Origin: Burkholderiaceae bacterium
GTDB taxonomy: Bacteria; Pseudomonadota; Gammaproteobacteria; Burkholderiales; Burkholderiaceae_C
NCBI GenBank assembly: GCA_031253795.1
Contig: JAIRVR010000006.1
Span: 1 to 63,588, forward strand
Length of the DNA: 63,588 nt
Direction: 5' to 3'
Every line of letters begins with the position of its first letter. The first letter of the stretch is position 1. The notes below the pieces were generated by a model that searched no databases, was not told the DNA's origin, and saw only the letters and a program-made list of their open reading frames with translations. Position numbers and translations under genes: made by a program. Below are positions 27,255 to 36,426 of the stretch, piece by piece.

Positions 27255-27890
27255 ATGAGCAATCCGGATGTCCCCGAGAGCGTCCATTACAAGATCGGCG
27301 TTCTCACGCGCCAGTTGCATGACTCGCTCAACGAGCTGGGCTACGCCGACCGCCTGCGCGGCAGCGTGGGCGAACTTCCGGACGCGCAGAGCCGGCTTTC
27401 CTACATTGCGCGCCTGACCGGCGAATCCGCCGAAAAGGTGCTGGGCCGCGTCGAGCTGGCCAAGGGCCAGCAGGACGGCCTGGCCGAGCGCACGCGCGCC
27501 ATGCGCGCCTCGCTGATCGAGGACCCCGTGGCCGCCGTGGCCAAGGGCCGCGTCATGAACTATCTGCAGGACGTCGAGGAGGTCACGCAAAAGGCCGACG
27601 AGCACCTGACCGAGATCATGATGGCCCAGGACTTCCATGACCTGACGGGACAGGTGATCGCCCGCGTGGTCTCCCTGGCCGCCGACCTGGAAGACCAGCT
27701 GGTCCAGCTGCTGATCCAGACCTCGCCCGCGGGCGTGGGCGCTGGCGCGACGGTCGCCCCGGCACCCGCCCTGGCGCCGGAAAAGCCCAAGGAACACCTG
27801 GCCGGCCCCGTGGTCGACCCCGAAAAGACGCCCGACGTGGTGACTTCCCAGTCCCAGGTCGACGATCTGCTGGCCAGCCTGGGGTTCTGA
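27255..27890 (+). CDS. cheZ: CheY-P phosphatase CheZ
   Basis: CheZ speeds loss of phosphate from CheY. The 211-residue helical protein has the active-site helix QDFHDLTGQVIARVV (about residues 125-139; the Asp and Gln are the family catalytic pair). It ends in the CheY-binding tail QSQVDDLLASLGF. It starts 8 bases after cheY. The 197-base gap to flhB holds two strong hairpins, near 27932-27954 and 28016-28034, without T runs. Confidence 0.95.
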   Translation: MSNPDVPESVHYKIGVLTRQLHDSLNELGYADRLRGSVGELPDAQSRLSYIARLTGESAEKVLGRVELAKGQQDGLAERTRAMRASLIEDPVAAVAKGRVMNYLQDVEEVTQKADEHLTEIMMAQDFHDLTGQVIARVVSLAADLEDQLVQLLIQTSPAGVGAGATVAPAPALAPEKPKEHLAGPVVDPEKTPDVVTSQSQVDDLLASLGF

Positions 27891-28087
27891 GCCACCGAGG
27901 CGCTGCGCGCCTTCGTCCGTTGCACAACACGCCCTCCCGCCGTACGGGAGGGCTGCATCCGTCTGCCGCCCCAGTCCCGGGGGCCTGCCTGCCAGACAGC
28001 GCATAAGCGCCGCTTGAGCCCCGCTTATCGGGGCTTCGCCCGAACGGCTTGTTCCGACAATGACGCCAATCCTTCCGTCATTGCGCC

Positions 28088-29263
28088 ATGGACTCCAGCC
28101 AAGACAAAAACCTGCCAGCCACCGAACGCAAACTGCAGAAAACGCGTGCGGACGGCCAGGGTGCGCGCTCGCGGGACCTGTCCCACCTGGCCATCCTGGG
28201 CACGGGCGCCCTGCTGATGCTCATGGGTGCCGAGCCGCTGATCAAGCACCTGCGCCTGGCCATGGCCCAGCAGCTGGCCTTCGACGCCCAGGTCGCCAGG
28301 ACGCCGGCCATGATGCTGGAGCGCCTGCAGTCCATGGGCAGCCTGGGACTGACGATCTCCCTGCTGGTGGCCGCCGTGACCATGGGCGCGGCCCTGCTGT
28401 CGGGCTTTCTGGCCGGCGGCTGGATCTTCAGCCTCAAGCCCATACAGCCCCAGTTCAACCGGCTCAACCCCCTGTCCGGCCTGAGCAACCTGTTCGCCAA
28501 GCAGCAGATGGTCACCGTGGTGAAGATGGTGATCATGACGGCCATCCTGGCCTTCGTGGCCTGGAAGTTCATCAGCAGCCACATCGCCGAGATCGCCTCC
28601 GTCTCGGCCCAGCCCTCGCCCATGGCGCTGAGCATGACCGGCCAGTGGCTGGCCAGCGGCGTGGCCCTGCTGCTGCTGGTGGTGATGCTGATCGCCATCA
28701 TCGACGTGCCGCTGCAGTCCTATCTGTTCAAGTCGCGGCTCAAGATGAGCCACGAGGAAGTCAAGCAGGAGCACAAGGAGTCGGACGGCAACCCCCAGAT
28801 CAAGAGCAAGATCCGCCAGAAGCAGCGCGAGATCGCCGACCGGGCCAGCGTCAACGCCGTACCGCGTGCCGACTTCGTGGTCACCAATCCCACGCACTAC
28901 GCCGTGGCCCTGCGCTATGACGAGAAGACCATGGTCGCTCCCCAGGTCATCGCCAAGGGCACGGACCTGGTGGCGCTGAAGATCCGCGAAGTCGCGGGCG
29001 CGCACAAGATCCCGGTGCTCGAATCCCCCATGCTGGCGCGCGCCCTGTATGCGCACGCCGACCTGGACCAGGCCATTCCCGCCGCTCTGTACACGGCCGT
29101 GGCCCAGGTCCTGGCCTATGTCTACCGCCTCAAGGCCGCGCTGCGCGGCGAAGGCCCCATGCCCGGCGAACTCGGCCAGCCCGTGGTTCCCGCCGAGCTC
29201 GATCCGCACCACGGCCGCCGCGCGCCAACGAGCGCCACGCCCGCTGAAGGTACTGCCCCATGA
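28088..29263 (+). CDS. flhB: Flagellar export switch protein FlhB
   Basis: FlhB is an inner-membrane part of the flagellar type III export gate and switches substrate from hook to filament. The 391 residues include four membrane segments in the first 215 and a cytoplasmic domain with the self-cleavage motif Asn267-Pro-Thr-His. The stop overlaps the flhA start (ATGA). The C-terminal tail after about residue 350 is Pro/Ala-rich and slightly longer than in enteric homologues. Confidence 0.97.
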   Translation: MDSSQDKNLPATERKLQKTRADGQGARSRDLSHLAILGTGALLMLMGAEPLIKHLRLAMAQQLAFDAQVARTPAMMLERLQSMGSLGLTISLLVAAVTMGAALLSGFLAGGWIFSLKPIQPQFNRLNPLSGLSNLFAKQQMVTVVKMVIMTAILAFVAWKFISSHIAEIASVSAQPSPMALSMTGQWLASGVALLLLVVMLIAIIDVPLQSYLFKSRLKMSHEEVKQEHKESDGNPQIKSKIRQKQREIADRASVNAVPRADFVVTNPTHYAVALRYDEKTMVAPQVIAKGTDLVALKIREVAGAHKIPVLESPMLARALYAHADLDQAIPAALYTAVAQVLAYVYRLKAALRGEGPMPGELGQPVVPAELDPHHGRRAPTSATPAEGTAP

Positions 29264-31356
29264 CGACGAATCCGCTCCAATCCCTGAAACTGTGGTCGGG
29301 CGACCAGGCCCGCTTCGCCCAGGGCCTGATGGCACCGCTGCTGGTGGTGGCCATCCTCGGGCTGATGGTGCTGCCCATTCCGCCATGGATGCTGGACACC
29401 TTCTTCACGCTGAACATCGCCGTGGCGCTGATGGTGATGATGGTGGCGGCCTACATGATCCGCCCGCTGGACTTCGCGGCCTTCCCCTCGGTGCTGCTGC
29501 TGACCACGCTGATGCGCCTGTCGCTGAACGTGGCATCGACCCGCGTGGTCCTGCTGGAAGGCCATACCGGTCCCGGCGCCGCGGGTGCCGTGATCGAGGC
29601 CTTCGGCCACTTCCTGATCGGCGGCAACTTCGCGGTCGGCCTGATCGTGTTCGCCATCCTCGTGGTCATCAACTTCGTGGTCATCACCAAGGGCGCGGAG
29701 CGTATCGCCGAAGTGTCGGCCCGCTTCACCCTGGACGCCATGCCCGGCAAGCAGATGGCCGTGGACGCCGACCTCAATGCCGGCCTCATCGACGAAAAGG
29801 AAGCCAAGCGCCGCCGCGCCGAAGTGCAGGAAGAGGCCAATTTCTTCGGCTCCATGGACGGCGCCAGCAAGTTCGTGCGCGGCGACGCCATCGCCGGCAT
29901 TCTGATCCTGATCATCAACATCATCGGCGGCTTTGCCATCGGCATGATCCAGCACGGCCTGTCGGCCGGCCAGGCCGCCGACAGCTACATCCTGCTGGCC
30001 GTGGGCGATGCACTCGTGGCACAGATTCCCGGCCTGCTGATCTCGGTGGCCGCCGCCATGGTGATCTCGCGCGTGGGCAAGGAATCGGACATGGGCCAGC
30101 AGATCGCCCAGCAACTTTTCATGTCGCCCAAGGTACTGGGCATCACGGCCGGCGTGCTGACCCTGCTGGGCATCATCCCCGGCATGCCCCATATCGTGTT
30201 CCTGTGCACGGGTGCCCTGCTGGGCTGGCTGGCCTGGATGCTGTCGCGCCGCCAGCAGGCACAGGCCGCAACGCCCTCTCAGGCCCCCGTGCCCATGGCC
30301 AACGCCGGCGATGGCGAGGCCAGCTGGGACGACCTGCAGCCCGTGGACCTGCTGGGGCTGGAACTGGGCTACCGCCTCATCACCCTGGTGGACAAGAGCC
30401 GCCAGGGCGACCTGCTGACCCGCATCAAGGGCGTGCGCCGCAAGTTCGCCCAGGAAGTGGGCTTTCTGCCGCCGGCCGTCCACGTGCGCGACAACCTCGA
30501 ACTCAAGCCCAGCGCCTACCGCATCACGCTGCGCGGCGTGATGGTGGGCGAGGGCGAGGCCTTCCCCGGCATGTTCCTGGCCATCAACCCCGGCGGCATC
30601 AGCACGCCGCTGATCGGCACCCAGACCACGGACCCGGCCTTCGGCCTGCCGGCCCACTGGATCGACGAACGCCAGAAGGAAGCGGCACAAATGGCGGGCT
30701 TTACCGTGGTTGATTCGGAAACCGTGATGGCCACCCATTTGTCACACTTGATGCAAGTGCACGCCGCCAAGCTGATCAGCCGTACCGAGACGCAGCAGCT
30801 GGTTGAGCACGTGGCCAAGCTGGCCCCCAAGCTGATAGAAGAAGTCATTCCGAAAATGGTGTCCATCACGACGTTCCAGAAAGTGCTCCAGCTCCTGCTG
30901 GAGGACTCGGTGCACATCCGTGACATCCGCACCATCATCGAAACCCTGGCCGAGCACTGCGCATCCACCCAGGACCCCGTGGAACTGGCCCGCCGCGTGC
31001 GCATCGCGCTGTCGCCGGCCATCGTCCAGCAGATCTACGGCCCGACCCGCGAACTCAATGTCATCGCCATCGAACCCGGGCTGGAACGCCTGCTGGTTCA
31101 GGCCCTCTCCAATCCCGGCGCGCCCTCGCTGGATCCCGGCGTCGCCGAGATCCTGACCCAGAAGGCCGCCGACATGGCCAACCAGCAGGAAGAACTGGGC
31201 CTTCCCGCCTGCCTGCTGGTTCCCGACTCCATCCGCAACTCCCTCGCCCGGCTGCTGCGCCGCGTGGCGCCGCGTCTGCAGGTTCTCGCCCACAGCGAAA
31301 TCCCCGAGACGCACACCATCCGCATCGGCCCGATTCTTAAAGGTGCATCCGCATGA
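29260..31356 (+). CDS. flhA: Flagellar export gate protein FlhA
   Basis: FlhA is the large inner-membrane export gate that docks chaperone-substrate complexes. The 698-residue length is normal. Eight membrane segments fill about residues 15-330, with the conserved FHIPEP-family stretch (FPSVLLLTTLMRLSLNVAST). The cytoplasmic domain ends TIRIGPILKGASA. It overlaps flhB before and flhF after by 4 bases each. Confidence 0.98.
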   Translation: MTTNPLQSLKLWSGDQARFAQGLMAPLLVVAILGLMVLPIPPWMLDTFFTLNIAVALMVMMVAAYMIRPLDFAAFPSVLLLTTLMRLSLNVASTRVVLLEGHTGPGAAGAVIEAFGHFLIGGNFAVGLIVFAILVVINFVVITKGAERIAEVSARFTLDAMPGKQMAVDADLNAGLIDEKEAKRRRAEVQEEANFFGSMDGASKFVRGDAIAGILILIINIIGGFAIGMIQHGLSAGQAADSYILLAVGDALVAQIPGLLISVAAAMVISRVGKESDMGQQIAQQLFMSPKVLGITAGVLTLLGIIPGMPHIVFLCTGALLGWLAWMLSRRQQAQAATPSQAPVPMANAGDGEASWDDLQPVDLLGLELGYRLITLVDKSRQGDLLTRIKGVRRKFAQEVGFLPPAVHVRDNLELKPSAYRITLRGVMVGEGEAFPGMFLAINPGGISTPLIGTQTTDPAFGLPAHWIDERQKEAAQMAGFTVVDSETVMATHLSHLMQVHAAKLISRTETQQLVEHVAKLAPKLIEEVIPKMVSITTFQKVLQLLLEDSVHIRDIRTIIETLAEHCASTQDPVELARRVRIALSPAIVQQIYGPTRELNVIAIEPGLERLLVQALSNPGAPSLDPGVAEILTQKAADMANQQEELGLPACLLVPDSIRNSLARLLRRVAPRLQVLAHSEIPETHTIRIGPILKGASA

Positions 31357-32936
31357 ACATCAAACGCTTCTACGCCCCTACCTCCCGCGAGGCCCTGGCC
31401 AAGGCGCGCATGGCTTTCGGCGAGGGCACACTGATCCTCTCCAACCGCCCCACGCCCGATGGCGTGGAGGTCATGGCCACGGCCGAGGACACGCTGGGCC
31501 ACGCGTCCGCCGCCGGCTCGCCGCTGCAGCAGGCCCTGGAGCGCCGCGCCGCCGAGGAAGGCACGGGCCTGCGCCCGCTGCCGCGTCCCGCCCAGGCCGC
31601 CCAGGCTCCCCAGCAGCCGCGCGCCACACAGGCAGCATCCCTGCAGGCCGAGGCCAGCGTCGACCCCGCCAGCATGCGCCAAAGCGTGCAGGAAGACACC
31701 GAACAGCTGGCCATGAGCACGCTGTCCTTCCAGGACTATGTGCGCGAGCGCATGCTGCGCCGCCGCCACGAGGCCGGCGTGGAGATGGACGAGCCCCTGC
31801 CCAGCTTCGCCCAGCGTCGCAGCCTGGGTGATGCACTGCGCGAATCCACGGCCCAGCAAGCCACCATGGCCCAGCCCCGTGCGGCCCAGGTCCAGGCACC
31901 GGCGGCACCCGTGGCGCGCCACAACCCACTGCGTGCCTCTGCCGAGGCGCCGCTGCGTGAATCCGTGCGCGCCGAAGCGCCGGCCGCGCCCCTGGCCCTG
32001 CGCGAAGAGCTGCAGTCCATGCGCGACCTCATCGAGGAACGCTTCAACACCCTGACCTGGCTGGGCCAGACGCGCCAAAGCCCCATCCAGTCCAATCTGA
32101 CCCACAAGCTGATCCGCGCAGGCTATTCGCCCGCCCTGTCGCGCGCCCTCATCGAGCACCTGCCCCAGGACCTGTCGGCCTCCGACTCCGTGCGCTGGCT
32201 GATGCAGGTGCTGGAGCGCAATCTGCGCACCGACGCCGAACAGGCGCCCCTGCATGAACAGGGCGGCGTCTTCGCCCTGGTCGGCTCCACGGGTGTGGGC
32301 AAGACCACCACCACGGCCAAGCTCGCCGCCCTGTGCGCTGCCAAGTACGGCGCCTCCAGCGTGGGCCTGATCACCCTGGACACCTCCCGCGTCGGCGCCC
32401 ACGACCAGCTGCGCTCCTACGGCCGCATGCTGGGCATGGTCGCCCACCTGGCCCATGACCGCGCCGCCCTGCAGGATCTGCTGGGCCTGCTGGCCAACAA
32501 GCAACTGGTGCTGATCGACACCACGGGCGTGGCCCCGCGCGACCCGCGCAAGGACGAAATCCTGGACCTGCTGGACCTGCCCGGCGTGCACAAGCTGCTG
32601 GCCGTGAACGCCGCCGGCCAGGGCGAATCGCTGGACGACGTCATGCAGGCCTTCAAGGCCCGCGGCTCCAGCCAGGCCATCCTGACCAAGGTCGACGAGG
32701 CCGTGAAGCTCGGCCCCTCGGTGGACACCCTGATCCGCCACCAGCTGCAGCTGCGCGGCATCACCAACGGCCAGCGCGTGCCCGAGGACTGGGAGCGTGC
32801 CGATGCCCAGCAACTGGTCTCGGCCTCGATGCGCGCACCCGCGCGCTCGGCTTTCGATCCCAAGGCCCTGGACCTGGACTTCTTTTTCACGCCTTCCGGC
32901 CCCGCCATGGCAGACAGCGAGCCCGGCCATGCTTGA
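31353..32936 (+). CDS. flhF: SRP-like GTPase FlhF
   Basis: FlhF places the flagellum at the pole in polarly flagellated bacteria. The 527-residue protein has an N-terminal basic domain (MNIKRFYAPTSREALAKARM), a variable Ala/Gln/Pro-rich middle (about 70-220) and an NG domain. The P-loop is G311-S-T-G-V-G-K-T, followed by LITLDTSRVGAHDQL and DTTGVAPRD. It is longer than many homologues because of the middle linker. Its stop overlaps the next gene's start. Confidence 0.95.
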   Translation: MNIKRFYAPTSREALAKARMAFGEGTLILSNRPTPDGVEVMATAEDTLGHASAAGSPLQQALERRAAEEGTGLRPLPRPAQAAQAPQQPRATQAASLQAEASVDPASMRQSVQEDTEQLAMSTLSFQDYVRERMLRRRHEAGVEMDEPLPSFAQRRSLGDALRESTAQQATMAQPRAAQVQAPAAPVARHNPLRASAEAPLRESVRAEAPAAPLALREELQSMRDLIEERFNTLTWLGQTRQSPIQSNLTHKLIRAGYSPALSRALIEHLPQDLSASDSVRWLMQVLERNLRTDAEQAPLHEQGGVFALVGSTGVGKTTTTAKLAALCAAKYGASSVGLITLDTSRVGAHDQLRSYGRMLGMVAHLAHDRAALQDLLGLLANKQLVLIDTTGVAPRDPRKDEILDLLDLPGVHKLLAVNAAGQGESLDDVMQAFKARGSSQAILTKVDEAVKLGPSVDTLIRHQLQLRGITNGQRVPEDWERADAQQLVSASMRAPARSAFDPKALDLDFFFTPSGPAMADSEPGHA

Positions 32937-33810
32937 GCATTTCCCCGCCCAGCACCAGGGCCTGGGCCTGCATGGCCAGCCCGGCTCGGCGGCACCGGCC
33001 GAACTGCGCGTCCTGGCCGTTGTGCGCGACCGTGCATCCGACCCTGCGGGCCAGACCGAGCAATCCCTGCTGTGGCCGGTCTGCGACTGCCTGCAGCGCC
33101 TGGGCCACACCGTGCTGGTGCTCGACGCCAGCCAGACCGAAACGCCCGATGCCCCGGGACTGGCCCAACTGCTGCAGCAAAGCGTGTGGCAGGCCCGCAC
33201 CGGCCTGCATCCCGAACCCCAGCGCCACTCCGTGGCCGTGCTGCCCGCCCACCTGGGCCTGGACCTGCTGGCAGCGCAGGCACGCCAGGCCGGCACCTCG
33301 GCCATGGACTGGCTGCAGCGCCATGTGCGCGGCTACGCCATCCTGGTCGTCTACGCCGACGCCGACATCCTGGCCCGCACCCTGGTCAACGAGGACGTGC
33401 GTCCCCTGATGGCCCTGCCCGACAGCGGCCCGCGCGTGCAGGACAGCTACCGCCAGATCAAGCAGCTGGCCCTTCAGGCCGGCCTGCAGTGCGTGCTGGC
33501 CCGTGTCCTGCAGACACCGCAGGACGAGGGTGTGGCATGCTATGACTGGCGCCGCAAGCAAAGCAGCGTTCGCAGCCGTGCCGAAGATGCGGCACGCGGC
33601 CAGGCCCAGATCGACGCGCTGCTGCAATGCGCACAGCGCCATCTGGGACAGGCCCCCGCGCTGCTGACCGTGCGGACCCACCATGCACCGGACCTGCAGC
33701 GCCTGGCGCTGCACATGCTCAACCATGCCGGCAGCGTGCTGCCCCATGGCGGCCAGACCCTGGCCGCCGGCTTCACGCCGCTGCCTGCGTATCCTGTCTG
33801 GAGCCACTGA
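32929..33810 (+). CDS. FlhG-position protein lacking a P-loop
   Basis: This gene sits where flhG (fleN) normally lies, between flhF and fliA, and overlaps the flhF stop by 8 bases. FlhG is a MinD-like ATPase that limits flagellar number. The 293-residue product shows hints of the fold (ELRVLAVVRD, LGHTVLVLDASQTE, YAILVVYADADILARTLVN). However, the expected deviant Walker A motif (KGGxGKS/T) is replaced by DRASDPAGQTEQSLL near residues 31-45. It is either a degenerate FlhG that no longer hydrolyses ATP or an unrelated partner of FlhF. ATG 32929 was chosen over the earlier open frame from 32797. Confidence 0.6.
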   Translation: MLEHFPAQHQGLGLHGQPGSAAPAELRVLAVVRDRASDPAGQTEQSLLWPVCDCLQRLGHTVLVLDASQTETPDAPGLAQLLQQSVWQARTGLHPEPQRHSVAVLPAHLGLDLLAAQARQAGTSAMDWLQRHVRGYAILVVYADADILARTLVNEDVRPLMALPDSGPRVQDSYRQIKQLALQAGLQCVLARVLQTPQDEGVACYDWRRKQSSVRSRAEDAARGQAQIDALLQCAQRHLGQAPALLTVRTHHAPDLQRLALHMLNHAGSVLPHGGQTLAAGFTPLPAYPVWSH

Positions 33811-33815
33811 CTGCC

Positions 33816-34532
33816 ATGTACACCGCCAAAGGCCAACTCGACCGCGATGCGCTGATCCGTCGGCATGTGCCGCTGGTACGCCGGATCGCGCTGCACATGA
33901 TCGCCAAGCTGCCGCCCAATGTGGAGCTCGACGATCTGATCCAGGTTGGCATGATCGGCCTGGCCGAGGCGCTATCGCGCTTCGAGAGCGAGCAGGGCGT
34001 TCAGTTCGAGACCTTCGCGAGCCAGCGCATACGCGGCGCCATGCTGGACGAGCTGCGCGACGGCGACTGGATGAGCCGCAGCTCGCGCAAGAGCCAAAAG
34101 GACATCGAACAGGCCCTGCACCGCCTGGAGCAGCGCCTGTGCCGCACGCCCCTGGAATCCGAAATCGCCGATGAACTGGGCATGAGCCTGGACGACTACC
34201 AATCCCTGCTGGGCAAGGTGCGCGGCACCCAGCTCGTCTACCTGGAAGACATGTCGCCGGGCGGCGACGAGGGCGAGGACTTCCTGGAACGCCATGTGGC
34301 CGACAGCGGAGCCGACCCCTTTGCCCTGCTGCGCGACCAGCGCCTGCGCGTGGCCCTGGTCGAAGCCATCAAGGCCCTGCCCGAACGCGAGCAGTACATC
34401 ATGGGCATGTACTACGAGCACGACATGAACCTCAAGGAAATTGCCGCCGTGCTCGGCGTCACCGAATCGCGGATCTGCCAACTGCACAGCCAGGCGATCG
34501 CGCGGCTGCGCACGAAGATGCGGGCGCATTGA
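33816..34532 (+). CDS. fliA: Flagellar sigma factor FliA (sigma-28)
   Basis: FliA directs RNA polymerase to late flagellar promoters, four of which I can see in this window. The 238-residue protein has region 2 (ELDDLIQVGMIGLAEALSRF and ASQRIRGAMLDELRDGDW) and region 4 with its helix-turn-helix (LPEREQYIMGMYYEHDMNLKEIAA in pieces, then VTESRICQLHSQAIARLR). ATG 33816 lies 5 bases after the preceding stop. The anti-sigma factor FlgM is not in the window. Confidence 0.97.
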   Translation: MYTAKGQLDRDALIRRHVPLVRRIALHMIAKLPPNVELDDLIQVGMIGLAEALSRFESEQGVQFETFASQRIRGAMLDELRDGDWMSRSSRKSQKDIEQALHRLEQRLCRTPLESEIADELGMSLDDYQSLLGKVRGTQLVYLEDMSPGGDEGEDFLERHVADSGADPFALLRDQRLRVALVEAIKALPEREQYIMGMYYEHDMNLKEIAAVLGVTESRICQLHSQAIARLRTKMRAH

Positions 34533-34547
34533 CTGCACTGGTGTCAC

Positions 34548-34692
34548 CTCCCTGAGCCGCTGCGCGGCACGGCGCCTCTCTACCCGCTTCGCGGGGGAGG
34601 GGGCGTACGGGCAGCCGGCGACACCCTCTCGGCGGCGCGGCCGGCCCAGGCCCTTGCCCGGTGTCCCTCACTTTGGGGCGCGCCAGTTGTTG
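34548..34692 (+). repeat. Intergenic repeat element, copy B
   Basis: The gap after fliA holds CTGAGCCGCTGCGCGGC, a CCTCTCTACCCGCTTCGCGGGGGAGG hairpin region, a CGGCGCGGCCGGCC segment and CTTGCCCGGTGTCCCTC ending in CGCGCCAG. These follow the same order as the block between flgG and flgH. It is longer and more diverged than copy A. The remaining gap to 34782 shows only a T-rich run near 34728 after a weak GGGC/GCCC stem. Confidence 0.5.
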
Positions 34693-34782
34693 GCGCTGTG
34701 CATGCTTGCGGGCTGAAGCTGCCCACTTCTTTTTTTCCTTCCCCTCCTGCCTGCCGTTCACTGACTGACGGGCTGCCTGGCT

Positions 34783-36237
34783 TTATGCGCTGCCGCGCAG
34801 GGCTTTGACTTCGCGTTCGAAGATGTGCCAGAACGCGGGCTCCTGGGTGGTGGCGAAGTTGATGCGCATGCAGGTGCTGGGCTGGCGGCCCGCGTGGAAC
34901 ATGGCGCCGGGAGCGATGAGGTAGCCCTGGTCGAGCAGGCGCTGGGCCAGGGTTTCGGTGTCCACGCCGGTGTCCACCCAGCCGAACATGCCTGCGGGCT
35001 CGGCCACGAAGCGGCCGCCAGCCTGCCGCGCCAGCGCCACGCTGCGGGTGCGCGCCTTGGCCAGGTGCTGGCGCAGGCGCTCGGCATGGCGGCGCAGCTG
35101 GCCCTGGTCCATGCAGTAGGCCAGGGCACGCTCCATCAGCGAAGGCGTGGTCAGCGTGGACAGCAGCTTGGTGTCGACCAGCTTTTCCACCAGGGCCGGC
35201 GGCGGCGCCAGGTAACCCACGCGCCAATTGGGCACCAGCAGCTTGGCGAAGCCGCTGACGTAGATGCTGTGGCTGAGCCGGTCCAGCACGGTGACACGCG
35301 CCGCGTGATCGGGCGCGATATCGCCATAGGTGTCGTCCTCCACCACGTAAAAGCCATAGCGCCGCGCCAGCTGCAGCACCTCATGGGCGCTGGCCGGCGA
35401 CAGGCTGTAGCCCGTGGGGTTGTGCAGCACGCTGACGCTCACGTACAGCTTGGGCGCACAGCTTTCGCAATAGCGCTGCATGACGTCCAGGTCAGGCCCG
35501 TCGGGACCGCGCGGCACGGGCAGCACGCGCATGCCCAGGGAAGCCAGCCGCGCGAATTCCACGGTCCAGCCGGGTTCCTCGACCATGACCGGGTCGCCGG
35601 GCTGCAACAGGGCCCGGCTGACCACGTCCAGCGCATGCGTGGCGCCCATGGTGGTGATGATGTGCTGGGGTGCGGCGGCCAGGCCCAGGCGGGCCAGGCG
35701 GCGCGACAGGGCTTCGCGCAGGTGGATGTCCCCCAGCGGATCGCCGTAGCGCACACAGCTGTCGTGCAGCGACTTGCCCGAACTGGCGCGGCGCATGGCC
35801 GCGCCCAGAAAGCCGGCCTCCAGCCACTCGGCCGGCAACACGCCCGTGCCGGGCTGGGGCTTGCCGCCCACGCTCTGGTGGAACATGCCGCGCACCAGCA
35901 TGGAGGCATTGATGCGCGTGCCCTGGGGCACGCGCTCGGGCTCATCGGGTGGCGCGGCCCGGGCCTGGCCAGGCTGCAGCGGCGGCACGTCCTGCACGAA
36001 GTCGCGCACGAAAAACCCGCTCTGCGGCCGCGCTTCGGCCAGGCCCTGGGCCTGCAGCAGGTCATAGGCCGCCACCACGGTATGCGTGCTCACGCCCTGC
36101 TGCCGGGCACATTCGCGCACCGAAGGCAGGCGCGCGCCCGCGGGCAGCAGGCGCATGCGTATGCGTTCGGCCAGGCGTTCGGCCAGCTGGGTGCTCAGGG
36201 TCTGCGGCGCCTGCCGCGAAAGAAGAACGGGGGGCAT
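34783..36237 (-). CDS. MocR/GntR-family transcriptional regulator with aminotransferase domain
   Basis: The 484-residue protein begins with a GntR winged helix (about residues 15-78, with LPSVRECARQQGVSTHTVVA). A class I aminotransferase-like domain follows, with YVSGFAKLLVPNWRVGYL holding the PLP lysine. MocR proteins use PLP or an amino-acid adduct as effector rather than for catalysis. It is divergent from a LysE-type exporter gene, with paired repeats in between, so it most likely controls that exporter and itself. Confidence 0.9.
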   Translation of the reverse strand: MPPVLLSRQAPQTLSTQLAERLAERIRMRLLPAGARLPSVRECARQQGVSTHTVVAAYDLLQAQGLAEARPQSGFFVRDFVQDVPPLQPGQARAAPPDEPERVPQGTRINASMLVRGMFHQSVGGKPQPGTGVLPAEWLEAGFLGAAMRRASSGKSLHDSCVRYGDPLGDIHLREALSRRLARLGLAAAPQHIITTMGATHALDVVSRALLQPGDPVMVEEPGWTVEFARLASLGMRVLPVPRGPDGPDLDVMQRYCESCAPKLYVSVSVLHNPTGYSLSPASAHEVLQLARRYGFYVVEDDTYGDIAPDHAARVTVLDRLSHSIYVSGFAKLLVPNWRVGYLAPPPALVEKLVDTKLLSTLTTPSLMERALAYCMDQGQLRRHAERLRQHLAKARTRSVALARQAGGRFVAEPAGMFGWVDTGVDTETLAQRLLDQGYLIAPGAMFHAGRQPSTCMRINFATTQEPAFWHIFEREVKALRGSA

Positions 36238-36258
36238 GGAGAAGTCACCAGGAATTCA

Positions 36259-36324
36259 CTGTATCGTGACAGACACCAATACAGAACTTGCAATTGAGGG
36301 TTCAACTGTATTGTTACTGTACAG
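36259..36324. promoter_or_regulatory. Probable MocR operator and divergent promoter region
   Basis: Between the divergent genes lie repeated half-sites: CTGTAT (36259-36264) facing ATACAG (36279-36284), then CTGTAT (36306-36311) facing CTGTACAG (36317-36324). MocR and PdxR regulators are known to bind such paired repeats in divergent promoters. The region is AT-rich compared with the genes on both sides. Confidence 0.6.
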
Positions 36325-36426
36325 GTGCTCAGCGTACATTCAAAACCCTCGTGCTGTGGTGAAGGCCTGGGCCTGCTGCCGGAAACAGCCCCTTTTCAGC
36401 CTGGAGACCCGAGCCGCCACCGCCCC

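Noticed and set aside
27891..28087. Hairpins between cheZ and flhB as terminators.
   Set aside because: The stems (27932-27954, 28016-28034) lack T runs; they may be repeats or mRNA structures, but termination is not supported.
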